From NCBI GenBank assembly GCA_946220865.1, contig CAMJYM010000007.1, positions 36,051-100,050 on the forward strand: a DNA stretch of 64,000 nucleotides. Reading direction: 5' to 3'. The notes beneath the pieces were generated by a model that made no database searches, had not been told where the DNA came from, and saw nothing but the letters and a program-made list of their open reading frames with translations. This DNA is from an uncultured Clostridia bacterium (lineage in GTDB: Bacteria > Bacillota > Clostridia > Saccharofermentanales > DTU023). Shown here piece by piece: positions 25,475 to 33,987 of the stretch. How positions within the stretch are numbered: position 1 is the first letter of the stretch; every line of letters starts with the position of its first letter. Position numbers and translations under genes: made by a program.

Positions 25475-26476
25475 TCAAAGACTTTTTTTATCCCTGTTAA
25501 AAACCAGCGCATCCCTGAGACTCTCTTCGACTGGACGTACCGTATAGCCTAACTCCGTCGTCGCTTTTTCGTGGCTGAATAGTGAATTGGTTTTTAACGT
25601 ACTCACTGAATAACGCGTGAGCAGAGCCTGCCGTTTCAGAAGCCTGGCCAGGCCTTCATTGGCGGCGGCCACCAGCCCGACAAGAGCGAGCGGCAGGCGG
25701 ACACAGAAAGGTTTCCGGCCGGTAAGCCTGGCAAGGATGCGAAAATAATCATCCATCTTTAAGGGGTGACCTGTGAGCAGATAAGACTCACCGCTTCTCC
25801 CCTTTTCCATCGCCTGAAGCATACCGTTCACGACATCACGTACATCGACAAAGTCGTAAGCTCCACTTATTGAGGCAGGAATTTGTCGCCGCAAATAAGC
25901 GTTCATCAGCTGCGTCATGTGTCCGCAACCGTAGTCCATGGGACCGATAATACCCGAGGGCAGAACGACGACCACATCAAGGCCCTCACGTCCCGCTTGC
26001 AAAACTGCAGCTGTGGCTTCTGCTTTAGATTTTGCATAGGGGCCGACCACAAGGGCGGGGTCAAAATGTGGATTTTCTCTTTGTAAGATCCCTGCAGGGG
26101 CTTCAGGCATGGCGTGAACCGAACTGACATAAAGTAAACGACGAACATGATGCTTTTGAGATTCCGCCAGAATATGTTTCGTGCCTTCGACATTGACTTC
26201 CCGCAGGCTGTTCCCCTCGCGGCTAAAAATCGTCACAACACTGGCCAGGTGCCAAAGCAAAATTTCTTTTCCTTCCAAGCCGGAAAAGAAACGTTCAAGA
26301 TCACTCAGAGAACGAAGGTCCCCTCTGCAAATTTCAAGATCAAGCTGATCCAGGCCTGGCGCTTTATCGCCAGGCAGTATCAGAGCACGTACCGCCTCAC
26401 CTTTCTCAATCAGACGCCTGCATAGCACATTGCCCAGATGTCCGGATGCTCCTGTGACGAGATGGATTCTTTGCAT
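25475..26476 (-). CDS. NAD-dependent epimerase/dehydratase (extended SDR)
   Basis: A 333-residue extended short-chain dehydrogenase. The cofactor loop is TGASGHLGNVLCRRLIEKG, and the catalytic Ser-Tyr-Lys set is visible as YVSSVHA and YAKSKAEA (here YxxxK = YAKSK). YDFVDVRDVVNGM and SYLLTGHPLKMDDYF match the dihydroflavonol-reductase/steroid-dehydrogenase-like group. The substrate cannot be told. GGGAG lies ~6 bases before the ATG. It is upstream of the FAD dehydrogenase on the same strand with a 49-base gap. Confidence 0.9.
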   Translation of the reverse strand: MQRIHLVTGASGHLGNVLCRRLIEKGEAVRALILPGDKAPGLDQLDLEICRGDLRSLSDLERFFSGLEGKEILLWHLASVVTIFSREGNSLREVNVEGTKHILAESQKHHVRRLLYVSSVHAMPEAPAGILQRENPHFDPALVVGPYAKSKAEATAAVLQAGREGLDVVVVLPSGIIGPMDYGCGHMTQLMNAYLRRQIPASISGAYDFVDVRDVVNGMLQAMEKGRSGESYLLTGHPLKMDDYFRILARLTGRKPFCVRLPLALVGLVAAANEGLARLLKRQALLTRYSVSTLKTNSLFSHEKATTELGYTVRPVEESLRDALVFNRDKKSL

Positions 26477-26645
26477 GACTTCTCCCTGCTTCCTTATCTT
26501 AAAAGAGCTGAATTCTCTTCATTATAAGACAAAGAGCGAAGCTGGAAAGGTCGTTCACATTGATTTTGCTCTGTGATCAAAATTGTTCTAAGAGCCAAGC
26601 AGAAGTCGCGCAAAAGCGGAATTTCAAAAGCCGGCCTTCTCTATA

Positions 26646-26945
26646 TCAGAGGCTACGCACACACTGGCGCAGATACTGCTGATGAGCCATTTCCTGAAGG
26701 GCCCGGAGGCGGCGCTTGCGTTCACGTTCTTCGGTCAGGCGAAGGAGCTTCTGCTCTCTCAGGCCCAGATAAAAGATGTGTAAGGAAATCAGCAGCAGGG
26801 GCAAAATGAGCAAGCGCAGGTCGAAGGTCGCAGTAATTAAACTGAGCGGACAAAAGACCACTCCATAAAGACTATTCCATTCTGTGAGCAAGATTTCCAG
26901 AAAACAAAGGGCTAAAAGAAAAAATAAACTCTGGCTAAGGGTCAT
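26646..26945 (-). CDS. Small membrane protein, unknown
   Basis: A 99-residue protein with three hydrophobic segments (SLFFLLALCFLEILL, LYGVVFCPLSLITATF, LLILPLLLISLHIFYLGL) and a basic, coiled C-terminal tail of ~38 residues rich in Arg and Glu. It follows the DUF2089 gene by 123 bases on the same strand, an arrangement in which DUF2089 proteins often control a neighbouring membrane protein. Function unknown. Confidence 0.65.
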   Translation of the reverse strand: MTLSQSLFFLLALCFLEILLTEWNSLYGVVFCPLSLITATFDLRLLILPLLLISLHIFYLGLREQKLLRLTEERERKRRLRALQEMAHQQYLRQCVRSL

Positions 26946-27068
26946 GTCTCTTCATCGCTGTCCGTCTGGCCTCAGGAGTCCGGCCTCGTACAGCACTCCT
27001 CTCTTTGTCTCTCTTCGCGGCTGAGGGTGAAAACTTTGAAACATGAGGACAGGCCAATGCAGCTGGTC

Positions 27069-27368
27069 TTAACGTTCTCGTTTTTCCTTCTCATACGCCC
27101 GAAGGAGTCTGCGTGCGGCTGAAGGCTTAATTTCCTCAGCCAGGGTCAGATCCTTCAGCAGACCTTCAAAGCGCGTCTCTTCGCTTGCTTCGGCCTGCTT
27201 CACTTTGTCGATCAGACGATCCAGACGCAGCCTGATGGTGGGATAAGTCACCTGATAAAGACCTGCCATGGCTTTCAATGAGCCTGAGCTGAGGACAAAT
27301 TCCTTCATCAAACGGATATCTTCATCTCCCAGGGTGTAAAGCCATTGCGGTAATTCCGCACTGCGCAT
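27069..27368 (-). CDS. DUF2089-family DNA-binding protein
   Basis: A 99-residue protein of the DUF2089 type. LPQWLYTLGDEDIRLMKEFV is followed by the helix-turn-helix SLKAMAGLYQVTYPTIRLRL and DRLIDKV. Full-length DUF2089 proteins carry an N-terminal zinc ribbon; this one is the short form without it. A clear sigma-A promoter lies upstream. Likely a local regulator of the small membrane protein that follows. Confidence 0.85.
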   Translation of the reverse strand: MRSAELPQWLYTLGDEDIRLMKEFVLSSGSLKAMAGLYQVTYPTIRLRLDRLIDKVKQAEASEETRFEGLLKDLTLAEEIKPSAARRLLRAYEKEKRER

Positions 27369-27395
27369 ATCGTTCTAACCGCCTTTACTTTTTCT

Positions 27396-27424
27396 ATAGT
27401 ATATCTAAATAAAATTAAAATCAA
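27396..27424 (-). promoter_or_regulatory. Sigma-A promoter for the DUF2089 gene
   Basis: On minus, -35 TTGATT (27419-27424), a 17-base AT-rich spacer, and -10 TACTAT (27396-27401), about 28 bases before the start codon. It lies in a very AT-rich stretch. Confidence 0.7.
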
Positions 27425-27747
27425 TATTCAAATTTATTTCAATATTATTAAAATCATTAAAGTTTTACCCCATAGAAGCCTTGCAGGTTTTACCTGATAA
27501 AAGCTTTGCGAGCTCCTTTGTTTATCTCAAGGCAAGCAGCACAAAAAAGAAGGCTGCAATCGAATGATGGCAGGGCACGATTGCCCGAGCGACAGATCTG
27601 AACCCGCGGGGGCTGGAATAATTTAACGACAGGGGCTAAGCTGATGAGGATATGGTTTATAAGTTCAAAGTGCTTTCGTCTGCGCAGCTCTGAAAGACAA
27701 AAGCAAAGCAGATCAAAAGCAGATCATAAGAAAAAAGGAGACTCATC
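27425..27747. other. Intergenic upstream of citD
   Basis: A 323-base stretch, AT-rich at the left and GC-richer at the right. It must hold the citDEF promoter, but no convincing -35/-10 pair was seen on +. A small GGGCA-ATTGCCC stem occurs near 27574. No ORF is convincing. Confidence 0.45.
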
Positions 27748-28038
27748 ATGCAAATTCGCCGAGAAGCCATCGCGGGAACCCTGGAGTCCAGTGATGTTCT
27801 CATCAAAATGGAACCCAGCGGCCATCCCCTGGAAATCCTCCTCTCCTCTCCCGTCAAGGCACAGTACGGTGCGTCGATTGAAGCCCAGGTACGCCAGTGG
27901 CTTAACGAGGCCGGTGTAAGTGTCGGGCGCGTTGAGCTGGAAGATAAAGGGGCTTTGGACTGCACCATTATGGCCAGGCTGAAAACCTGCCTGGCACGAG
28001 CCAGTGAGCCCGAAAAAGCGGAAGGAGGGCAAGCCTGA
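27748..28038 (+). CDS. citD: Citrate lyase acyl carrier protein (gamma subunit)
   Basis: A 96-residue CitD, the carrier of the 2'-(5''-phosphoribosyl)-3'-dephospho-CoA prosthetic group that ferries acetyl and citryl groups during cleavage of citrate to acetate and oxaloacetate. The modified serine lies in GTLESSDV near residue 15. LEILLSSPVKAQYG and DCTIMARLKTCL are conserved in the family. AAGGAG stands 7 bases before the ATG. Its stop overlaps the start of citE (TGATG). Confidence 0.96.
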   Translation: MQIRREAIAGTLESSDVLIKMEPSGHPLEILLSSPVKAQYGASIEAQVRQWLNEAGVSVGRVELEDKGALDCTIMARLKTCLARASEPEKAEGGQA

Positions 28039-28907
28039 TGAGACGCAGCATGATGTTTTTGCCCGGCAACAGTCCGAGTATGCTGATTAACGGCTGTGTG
28101 CTCCCGGCAGACAGCCTCATTCTCGACCTTGAAGACGCCGTCGCCCCCGATCAGAAAGATGCGGCACGCGAGCTTGTCCGTGGCGCTCTCGAGCATTTTG
28201 ATTTTGGCCGCAGAGAAATCGTCGTTCGCATCAATGACCTGGAAAGCCCCTATTGGGAAGCGGATCTTGCGGCCATTCTGCCCGGAAGGCCGTCCGTGCT
28301 GATGCCTCCAAAAGTGGCCTCCGGCGCCACCATTCAGAAACTGGCAGCAGCCCTCGAAGCCAAAGAGAAAGAACTCGGGCTGGCTTATGGCTGCTTTAAA
28401 ATTCTGCCATTGATCGAGACCGCTATGGGCGTAGAAAAAGCTCTGGAAATCGCCCAGGCTTCCCCGCGGGTGGTTGCTTTATTCCTCGGCGGCGAAGATT
28501 TGAGCGCCGATCTGCGCTGTCCCCGCACAAAAGAGGGCAAAGAGATTTTTTATGCACGCACCCGCCTGATCGTCGCCGCACGGGCAAGCGGCATTGACGT
28601 CATCGACACGCCTTTCACGGATACTGATGATCTGGAAGGTTTAAAGAAGGACGCCAGCTTTGCCCGCAGCCTGGGCTTCTCCGGAAAAGCGGTGATCTCC
28701 CCGCGGCATCTTGAAACCGTGAATCAGGTCTTCTCGCCGGGCGAAAAAGAAATTCTCTGGGCCAAGGATGTGATGGCCGTGATCGCCGAGGGTAAACGTC
28801 TGGGCAAAGGCGCTGTGTCCTTGCACGGCAAAATGGTCGATAAGCCCATCGTCATGAGGGCGGAGCAAATTCTCGCCACCGCCAGAGCGATTGAGGAGGT
28901 GCGCTGA
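28038..28907 (+). CDS. citE: Citrate lyase beta subunit (citryl-ACP lyase)
   Basis: A 289-residue CitE of the HpcH/HpaI TIM-barrel family, which cleaves citryl-ACP to oxaloacetate and acetyl-ACP. Conserved pieces: MFLPGNSPSM, LILDLEDAVAPDQKDAAR with the metal-ligand acidic residues, LMPPKVASG, and LPLIETAMGVEKALEIA followed by LGGEDLSADL. Length is normal for the family. GGAGGG precedes the start inside citD, so translation is coupled. Confidence 0.97.
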   Translation: MRRSMMFLPGNSPSMLINGCVLPADSLILDLEDAVAPDQKDAARELVRGALEHFDFGRREIVVRINDLESPYWEADLAAILPGRPSVLMPPKVASGATIQKLAAALEAKEKELGLAYGCFKILPLIETAMGVEKALEIAQASPRVVALFLGGEDLSADLRCPRTKEGKEIFYARTRLIVAARASGIDVIDTPFTDTDDLEGLKKDASFARSLGFSGKAVISPRHLETVNQVFSPGEKEILWAKDVMAVIAEGKRLGKGAVSLHGKMVDKPIVMRAEQILATARAIEEVR

Positions 28908-28908
28908 T

Positions 28909-30321
28909 ATGGATAAGGTACTGAAGGACATCAAGCAGGCTCTGCAGCTGGCCGGCCTCAGGGACGGAATGACCCTGTCTTTCCACCATCACCTGCGTAA
29001 CGGGGATTTCGTGCTGAATCAGGTGCTTGCGGCCGCAGATCAGCTGGGCTTTCGTGATCTTCACGTCAACGCCAGCTCGCTTTTCGACATTCACGCCCCG
29101 CTGATCGAATTGATTCGCCGCGGCGTGGTCACCCATCTGGAATGTAATTACATGAGTGCCCGCATCGGTCGGGAGATTTCCCACGGCCTCTTAGAGGATC
29201 CGGTCATTTTCCGCACGCATGGCGGACGTCCCGCCGACATTGCCCAGGGGCGCTCACCCATCGACATCGCCTTTATTGCTGCGCCAACCGCCGATAAAAT
29301 GGGCAATATCTCCGGCAAATACGGGCCCTCAGCCTGCGGCTCTCTGGGCTACGCCATGGCGGATGCCGCCTACGCCAGAAAAGTCGTCGCCGTGACTGAC
29401 CATCTCGTCCCCTATCCCCTCGCCGATGTCAGTATTTCCGAAACAGACGTGGATTATGTCGTCGAGATCGACCGCATCGGCAATCCTGAAGGGATCGTCT
29501 CCGGCACAACGAAGATTACCCGCGACCCCATTGGCCTGCTCATGGCTCAGTATGCCTGCCGGGCCATCGACGCCTCGGGTCTGCTCAAAGACGGTTTTTC
29601 CTTCCAGACCGGTGCTGGTGGGGCTTCTCTGGCCACAGCGGCTTTTTTGAAGGATCTCATGCTCGAGAAAAAAATTCACGGCAGCTTCGGTATGGGCGGC
29701 ATCACGGCCTACCTGGTTCAGATGCTGGAGGAAGGCTGCTTTGAAAGTCTCATGGACGTGCAGTGCTTTGACCTCGAAGCGGTGCGCAGTATCCGCGAGG
29801 ATCGCCGCCATTGCGAAGTCTCTGCCCTCAAATATGCCGGTCCCCGCCCCGATGTAAAGAGCTCGCTGGTGGATAATCTGGACGTCGTCATCCTCGGCGC
29901 AACCGAGATGGACAAAGATTTTAACGTCAACGTGCACACCAACTCGCAGGGGGAGATCATGGGTGGTTCCGGCGGTCACAGCGACACCGCTGCAGGAGCG
30001 AAAATGGCCATGATTATCGCCCCGCTGATTCGCGCCCGCCTGCCTTTAATCGTCGATCAGCTGGCCTGTATTTCCACGCCCGGCGAAAGCATCGACTGCC
30101 TGGTTACCCAGTACGGCCTGGCCGTCAACCCACGGCGCGAAGATCTCCTCGCACGCTTTAAAGAGGCGAAGCTGCCCCTGCTCAGCATGGAAGAGCTGCA
30201 GCAAAAAGCCGAAAGCTTTTCCGGTAAGCCCCAGCCCCTCGATCTCTCCGGCAGAGTCGTCGGCAAAGTGCGCTACCGCGACGGCCGCATCATCTCCGAA
30301 CTGCATGAGGTAAAGGACTAG
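28909..30321 (+). CDS. citF: Citrate lyase alpha subunit (citrate:acetyl-ACP transferase)
   Basis: A 470-residue CitF, which swaps citrate for acetate on the acyl carrier. SFHHHLRNGDFVLNQVL, GKYGPSACGSLGYAMAD, VVAVTDHLVPYP and the C-terminal GGSGGHSDTAAGAKM are characteristic. The ATG at 28909 follows GGAGGT. Most homologues have about 40 extra N-terminal residues, and the upstream frame cannot supply them, so this is a short-form CitF. No citC ligase, citX or citG and no citrate transporter appear in the window. Confidence 0.95.
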   Translation: MDKVLKDIKQALQLAGLRDGMTLSFHHHLRNGDFVLNQVLAAADQLGFRDLHVNASSLFDIHAPLIELIRRGVVTHLECNYMSARIGREISHGLLEDPVIFRTHGGRPADIAQGRSPIDIAFIAAPTADKMGNISGKYGPSACGSLGYAMADAAYARKVVAVTDHLVPYPLADVSISETDVDYVVEIDRIGNPEGIVSGTTKITRDPIGLLMAQYACRAIDASGLLKDGFSFQTGAGGASLATAAFLKDLMLEKKIHGSFGMGGITAYLVQMLEEGCFESLMDVQCFDLEAVRSIREDRRHCEVSALKYAGPRPDVKSSLVDNLDVVILGATEMDKDFNVNVHTNSQGEIMGGSGGHSDTAAGAKMAMIIAPLIRARLPLIVDQLACISTPGESIDCLVTQYGLAVNPRREDLLARFKEAKLPLLSMEELQQKAESFSGKPQPLDLSGRVVGKVRYRDGRIISELHEVKD

Positions 30322-30390
30322 CAGCGTTTGAAAAAAATACTACCAAAAATGCTACCAAAAACAAATTTATTCAGAGTCCGTATAAAATGA

Positions 30391-30422
30391 AAATCCCCGT
30401 AACCCTTGAGTTACGGGGATTT
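30391..30422. terminator. Bidirectional intrinsic terminator
   Basis: Stem AAATCCCCGTAAC / GTTACGGGGATTT with a 6-base loop, T-rich on both sides. It ends citDEF transcription on + and the tRNA-Val transcript on -. Confidence 0.85.
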
Positions 30423-30427
30423 CTGTC

Positions 30428-30504
30428 TGGTGGGTCCAATTGGGCTCGAACCAACGACCTCTTGCATGTCAAGCAAGCACTCTAACCAGCTGAGCTATGA
30501 ACCC
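30428..30504 (-). tRNA. tRNA-Val (anticodon GAC)
   Basis: On minus, acceptor GGGTTCA pairs with TGGACCC. D arm GCTC-AGCTGGTTA-GAGT, anticodon stem CTTGC/GCAAG with loop TTGACAT giving anticodon GAC, T arm GTTGG-TTCGAGC-CCAAT. CCA is encoded. 77 nt with CCA. Confidence 0.95.
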
Positions 30505-30548
30505 GATTGCTTTGACACTTTAACCGATCATTTTCGGCTTGTCAAGGT

Positions 30549-30594
30549 CTGCTGCTCAAGCATGAAGGAGTTCTGCTGATCAAGCATGACGAAC
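30549..30594. repeat. 24-base tandem duplication
   Basis: CTGCTGCTCAAGCATGAAGG and CTGCTGATCAAGCATGACGA occur in tandem with period 24, just beyond the livF stop. Only two copies. Confidence 0.6.
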
Positions 30595-30626
30595 CTCTGC
30601 ATGTGAACATCTGATGCTGTCCGGCC

Positions 30627-31343
30627 TCAACCCTTGCGGCTACCCAGGTAGGCTTTTTGCACGGCAGGATCGTTGGCGATTTTGCTGGCGACGTCATGCT
30701 TGGCGATGACGCCCTGTTCGAGAACATAAGCGTAATCTGCGACAGAAAGGGCTTTGTAAGCGTTCTGCTCGACGAGGAGGATGGTCTTGCCGAGATTTTT
30801 AATTTTAAGAATAATCTCGAAGATGGTGTTGACGAGCAGGGGGGCGAGCCCGAGCGAGGGCTCGTCGAGCATGATCAGCTCGGGATCACTCATGAGGCCG
30901 CGGCCCATGGCGAGCATCTGTTGTTCTCCGCCGGAGAGCGTACCGGCCATCTGCCCTATGCGTTCCTGCAAACGTGGAAAAACCTCCATGACCACATCAA
31001 AATCCTGCTTGATCTTTTCTTTGTCCCTGCGCAGATAGGATCCCATCATGAGATTTTCGCGCACGCTCAGATTGGCAAAGATAAGCCGCCCTTCCGGAAC
31101 CTGCGAGATGCCCAGCTTGACGATTTTATTGGCCTGATGGGGCAGAGCTTCACCTTTATAGCTCAGCTCACCGCTCTTGTAGGGAACCACCCCGCTGATG
31201 GCGTTCAGGAGGGTCGATTTACCCGCTCCGTTGGAGCCGATGATGGTGACGATCTGCCCGCTTTCCACAGAAGCGCTGACCCCTCTGAGGGCATGGATTC
31301 CGCCGTAATAAACTTCCAGATCCTTAACTTCAAGCAAAGGCAT
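30627..31343 (-). CDS. livF: Branched-chain amino acid ABC transporter ATPase
   Basis: A 238-residue LivF-type ATP-binding subunit. Walker A GSNGAGKST near 37, signature LSGGEQQMLAMGRGL, Walker B LIMLDEPSLGLAPLL, switch His replaced region LLVEQNAYKAL typical of LivF. The ATG at 31343 has AAGGAGG 7 bases upstream; it overlaps livG by 14 bases. Last gene of the livKHMGF operon. Confidence 0.96.
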   Translation of the reverse strand: MPLLEVKDLEVYYGGIHALRGVSASVESGQIVTIIGSNGAGKSTLLNAISGVVPYKSGELSYKGEALPHQANKIVKLGISQVPEGRLIFANLSVRENLMMGSYLRRDKEKIKQDFDVVMEVFPRLQERIGQMAGTLSGGEQQMLAMGRGLMSDPELIMLDEPSLGLAPLLVNTIFEIILKIKNLGKTILLVEQNAYKALSVADYAYVLEQGVIAKHDVASKIANDPAVQKAYLGSRKG

Positions 31344-32115
31344 GGGCATCCTCCTTCTCACCCAGATAGGCTTCGATGACCTCTGGATTGTTTTGTATTT
31401 CTTCCGGAGTTCCCTCGGCAAGCTTTTTGCCAAAGTTGATGACCATGATCTTCTCGCAGAGATTCATCACCAGATCCATGTGGTGCTCGATGAGCAGAAC
31501 AGTCAGATTAAAGTCATCACGGATACTGCGAATGGATTCAACCAGCGCCAGGGTTTCGTCGGGGTTCATGCCTGCAGCCGGTTCGTCGAGCAGCAGGAGC
31601 TGCGGTTTGAGGGCGACGGCCCGGGCAATTTCCAGGCGCCGCTGATCCCCATAGGGCAGGTTCATCGCAACTTCGTCGCGTCTCTCATAGAGACCCATGC
31701 GGTTAAGGAGCTGAGCGGCTTCCACGAGGATACGTTTTTCGCCTTTTTTATAGTGTGCACTGTGCAGCAAGCTGTCCCACACGGTGTACGTTGTACTCAG
31801 ATGACAGGCGGTGACCACATTCTCGTAAACGCTCATTTCCTTAAAGAGACGGATATTCTGAAAGGTACGGGTGATCCCCCGGCGGGCGATCTCAAAGGAG
31901 GGCAGGCCATCAATACGTTCTCCGCCAAAGATAATCTCTCCGGAGGTCGGTGCGTAGACCGCGGTGATCATGTTGAAAACCGTCGTCTTGCCCGCACCGT
32001 TCGGGCCGATAAGCCCATAGATGTCGTGGGGCTCAATGGCCAGATTCAGGTCGCCGACAGCCGTAAGACCCCCGAACTGTTTGCTCAGATTTTTGAGTTC
32101 CAGAAGATTAGCCAT
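31330..32115 (-). CDS. livG: Branched-chain amino acid ABC transporter ATPase
   Basis: A 261-residue LivG-type ATPase: Walker A GPNGAGKTT, signature LPYGDQRRLEIARAVAL (the LPYGxQR form diagnostic of LivG), Walker B LLLDEPAAGMNPDE, and VLLIEHHMDLVM. The ATG at 32115 follows GGAGG and overlaps livM by 8 bases. It works with LivF as a heterodimer. Confidence 0.96.
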   Translation of the reverse strand: MANLLELKNLSKQFGGLTAVGDLNLAIEPHDIYGLIGPNGAGKTTVFNMITAVYAPTSGEIIFGGERIDGLPSFEIARRGITRTFQNIRLFKEMSVYENVVTACHLSTTYTVWDSLLHSAHYKKGEKRILVEAAQLLNRMGLYERRDEVAMNLPYGDQRRLEIARAVALKPQLLLLDEPAAGMNPDETLALVESIRSIRDDFNLTVLLIEHHMDLVMNLCEKIMVINFGKKLAEGTPEEIQNNPEVIEAYLGEKEDAHAFA

Positions 32116-33040
32116 CTTTGCGCCCCTCCTCCCGTGTTTTTGGCTCATCCACCACGCCAGCAGGAACCGCTTTTGCGGCAGCAAATGGCAGATATGAGCA
32201 GAGCTTTCTCACCCAGCTAAAATCCTTGAATTCCCTGCCGCCAGCGATTCCTTTAGGACGGGCGATAATCAGGATGACCACGGTCGCCCCGTAAATGACC
32301 AGACGCCAGTCTGATATAAAACGGAGGACTTCCGGAAGAGTCGTCAGCAAAAGGGCGCCGATTACGGCTCCGGAAATGGAGCCGAGGCCCCCAATAATAG
32401 CCATGATGGTCAGTTCCGTGGATTTGACGAGGGCGAAGTTAATCGGTTTGATAAAGGTCATGTAATGCGCAAAGAGTGAGCCGCCGATGCCGGCATAAAC
32501 CGCGCTGACAAAAAGTGAGAGCATCTTAGTCCGAAAGACATCAATGCCGATCGTGGAAGAAGCCAGTTCCTCTTCTCTTATCGCTTTAAAGTTTCTGCCG
32601 AAGCGTGAGCGGATGAGCCGCGACATGATAAAAATGCCGATAATGCAGACGATCCATACGCTCACAAAGTTGGAATTTTTATCAATCCCGGAAAAGCCAC
32701 GGGCGCCGTTGATCGGCTCGATATCAATATTATCGAAAATGAGGCGAACCGATTCGCCAAAGCCCAGAGTGGCAATGAGGAAGTAGTCTCCTCTCAGTTT
32801 CAGGGTAATTCTCCCCAGGCCAAGACTGACAATACCTGCCGCCAGGCCAGCAAGCAGGAGAGCGAGCGGAAAAGGCACGCCCCACATGTATGTCAGATAG
32901 GCAGAAGTATAGGCGCCGATAAGCATGAAGCCCGCGTGGCCAAAGGAAAAAAGTCCGGTATAGCCTGTCAGAAGACCCAGTCCGAGCACCACCATGAGGT
33001 TAATGCCGGCAAGGGTCAATACATTTAACACATATTCCAT
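32108..33040 (-). CDS. livM: Branched-chain amino acid ABC transporter permease
   Basis: A 310-residue LivM-type permease with ~8-9 membrane spans. GLLTGYTGLFSFGHAGFMLI and YFLIATLGFGESVRLIFDN, plus GINGARGFSGID-like text, match the family; FGRNFKAIREEELASSTIGI is the cytoplasmic coupling loop. GGAGG precedes the ATG. A hydrophilic ~30-residue tail follows the last helix. Confidence 0.95.
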   Translation of the reverse strand: MEYVLNVLTLAGINLMVVLGLGLLTGYTGLFSFGHAGFMLIGAYTSAYLTYMWGVPFPLALLLAGLAAGIVSLGLGRITLKLRGDYFLIATLGFGESVRLIFDNIDIEPINGARGFSGIDKNSNFVSVWIVCIIGIFIMSRLIRSRFGRNFKAIREEELASSTIGIDVFRTKMLSLFVSAVYAGIGGSLFAHYMTFIKPINFALVKSTELTIMAIIGGLGSISGAVIGALLLTTLPEVLRFISDWRLVIYGATVVILIIARPKGIAGGREFKDFSWVRKLCSYLPFAAAKAVPAGVVDEPKTREEGRKDG

Positions 33041-33049
33041 AGCATCCTC

Positions 33050-33925
33050 CTAGGCCTTATCTTCACTGCTTTTGCCCATGATGCCGCTGGGCCGGATAAC
33101 CAGCACGGCGATGAGGATAACAAAGGCGATGAGGTCACGGAACTGGGATTTTGCAGCGGCCACAAAGGTTTCAATGACGCCCAGCAGGATGGAACCGAGA
33201 ATCGCCCCGGGCAGACTGCCGAGGCCGCCGAACACGGCCGCGATAAAGGCCTTGTTGGTGATGACGCCGGCCTGCGCGTATACCGTGTACTTCATGCCGA
33301 AAAAGACTCCGGCAATCCCGGCAAGAGCGCCGCCCAGAGCAAAGACCAGAAAGATAATTCCGTCAACGTTGACGCCCATGAGCTGACTGGCCCGGGCATT
33401 ATAGGTAGCCGCACGAACCGCCAGACCGGCACGGGTTTTGTTGAGGAAGAGCACGAGAAGAATGAGCGAAATGGCAGAGATAATGAGCATCAGGATATCC
33501 AGTTTGCTGACACTCAGATTGCCCAGAGAAATCGTCGTCTCCTGAAAAAGGATAGGATAGGTTTTGAACTGCGGGCCAATCGTGGCGATGACGAGATTTT
33601 CCAGAAGGATCGACATGCCCATAGCCGAGATGATGAAATAGAGCGTTGGCGCATTGCGTTGGCGCAAAGGCCGATAGGCCAGTCGCTCAATAATTCCGGC
33701 AATCGCTGTAGCCGCGAGTGCAGTCACCAGCAGAGCCGGAAGAAAGCTCAGGCCCAGAAGCGTCACGGCGTAATAGCCGATGTAGGCTGAGAGCATGATC
33801 ACGCCGCCGTGAGCGAAGTTACTGAAATTCATAATACTGTAAACGAGGGAATAGCCAACAGCCATTAAGGCGTAAATGCTGCCGATTGAGACCCCGTTAA
33901 TCAGCTGCTGAAGGAATTGGTTCAT
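33050..33925 (-). CDS. livH: Branched-chain amino acid ABC transporter permease
   Basis: A 291-residue LivH-type permease. NGVSIGSIYALMAVGYSLVY at the N-terminus, NFSNFAHGGVIMLSAYI, ERLAYRPLRQR and the coupling-loop RAATYNARASQLMGVN are typical. The ATG at 33925 follows GGGAG. Forms the membrane channel with LivM. Confidence 0.95.
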   Translation of the reverse strand: MNQFLQQLINGVSIGSIYALMAVGYSLVYSIMNFSNFAHGGVIMLSAYIGYYAVTLLGLSFLPALLVTALAATAIAGIIERLAYRPLRQRNAPTLYFIISAMGMSILLENLVIATIGPQFKTYPILFQETTISLGNLSVSKLDILMLIISAISLILLVLFLNKTRAGLAVRAATYNARASQLMGVNVDGIIFLVFALGGALAGIAGVFFGMKYTVYAQAGVITNKAFIAAVFGGLGSLPGAILGSILLGVIETFVAAAKSQFRDLIAFVILIAVLVIRPSGIMGKSSEDKA

Positions 33926-33987
33926 ACTGTTCTCCCTTGTTAAAAGAGGGAGGCCATAAGCCCCCCTCTTCTCTAGCATGAGTTCCT

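Noticed and set aside
30428..30504. tRNA-Val as an integration site
   Set aside because: No integrase or duplicated tRNA 3' end is seen nearby.
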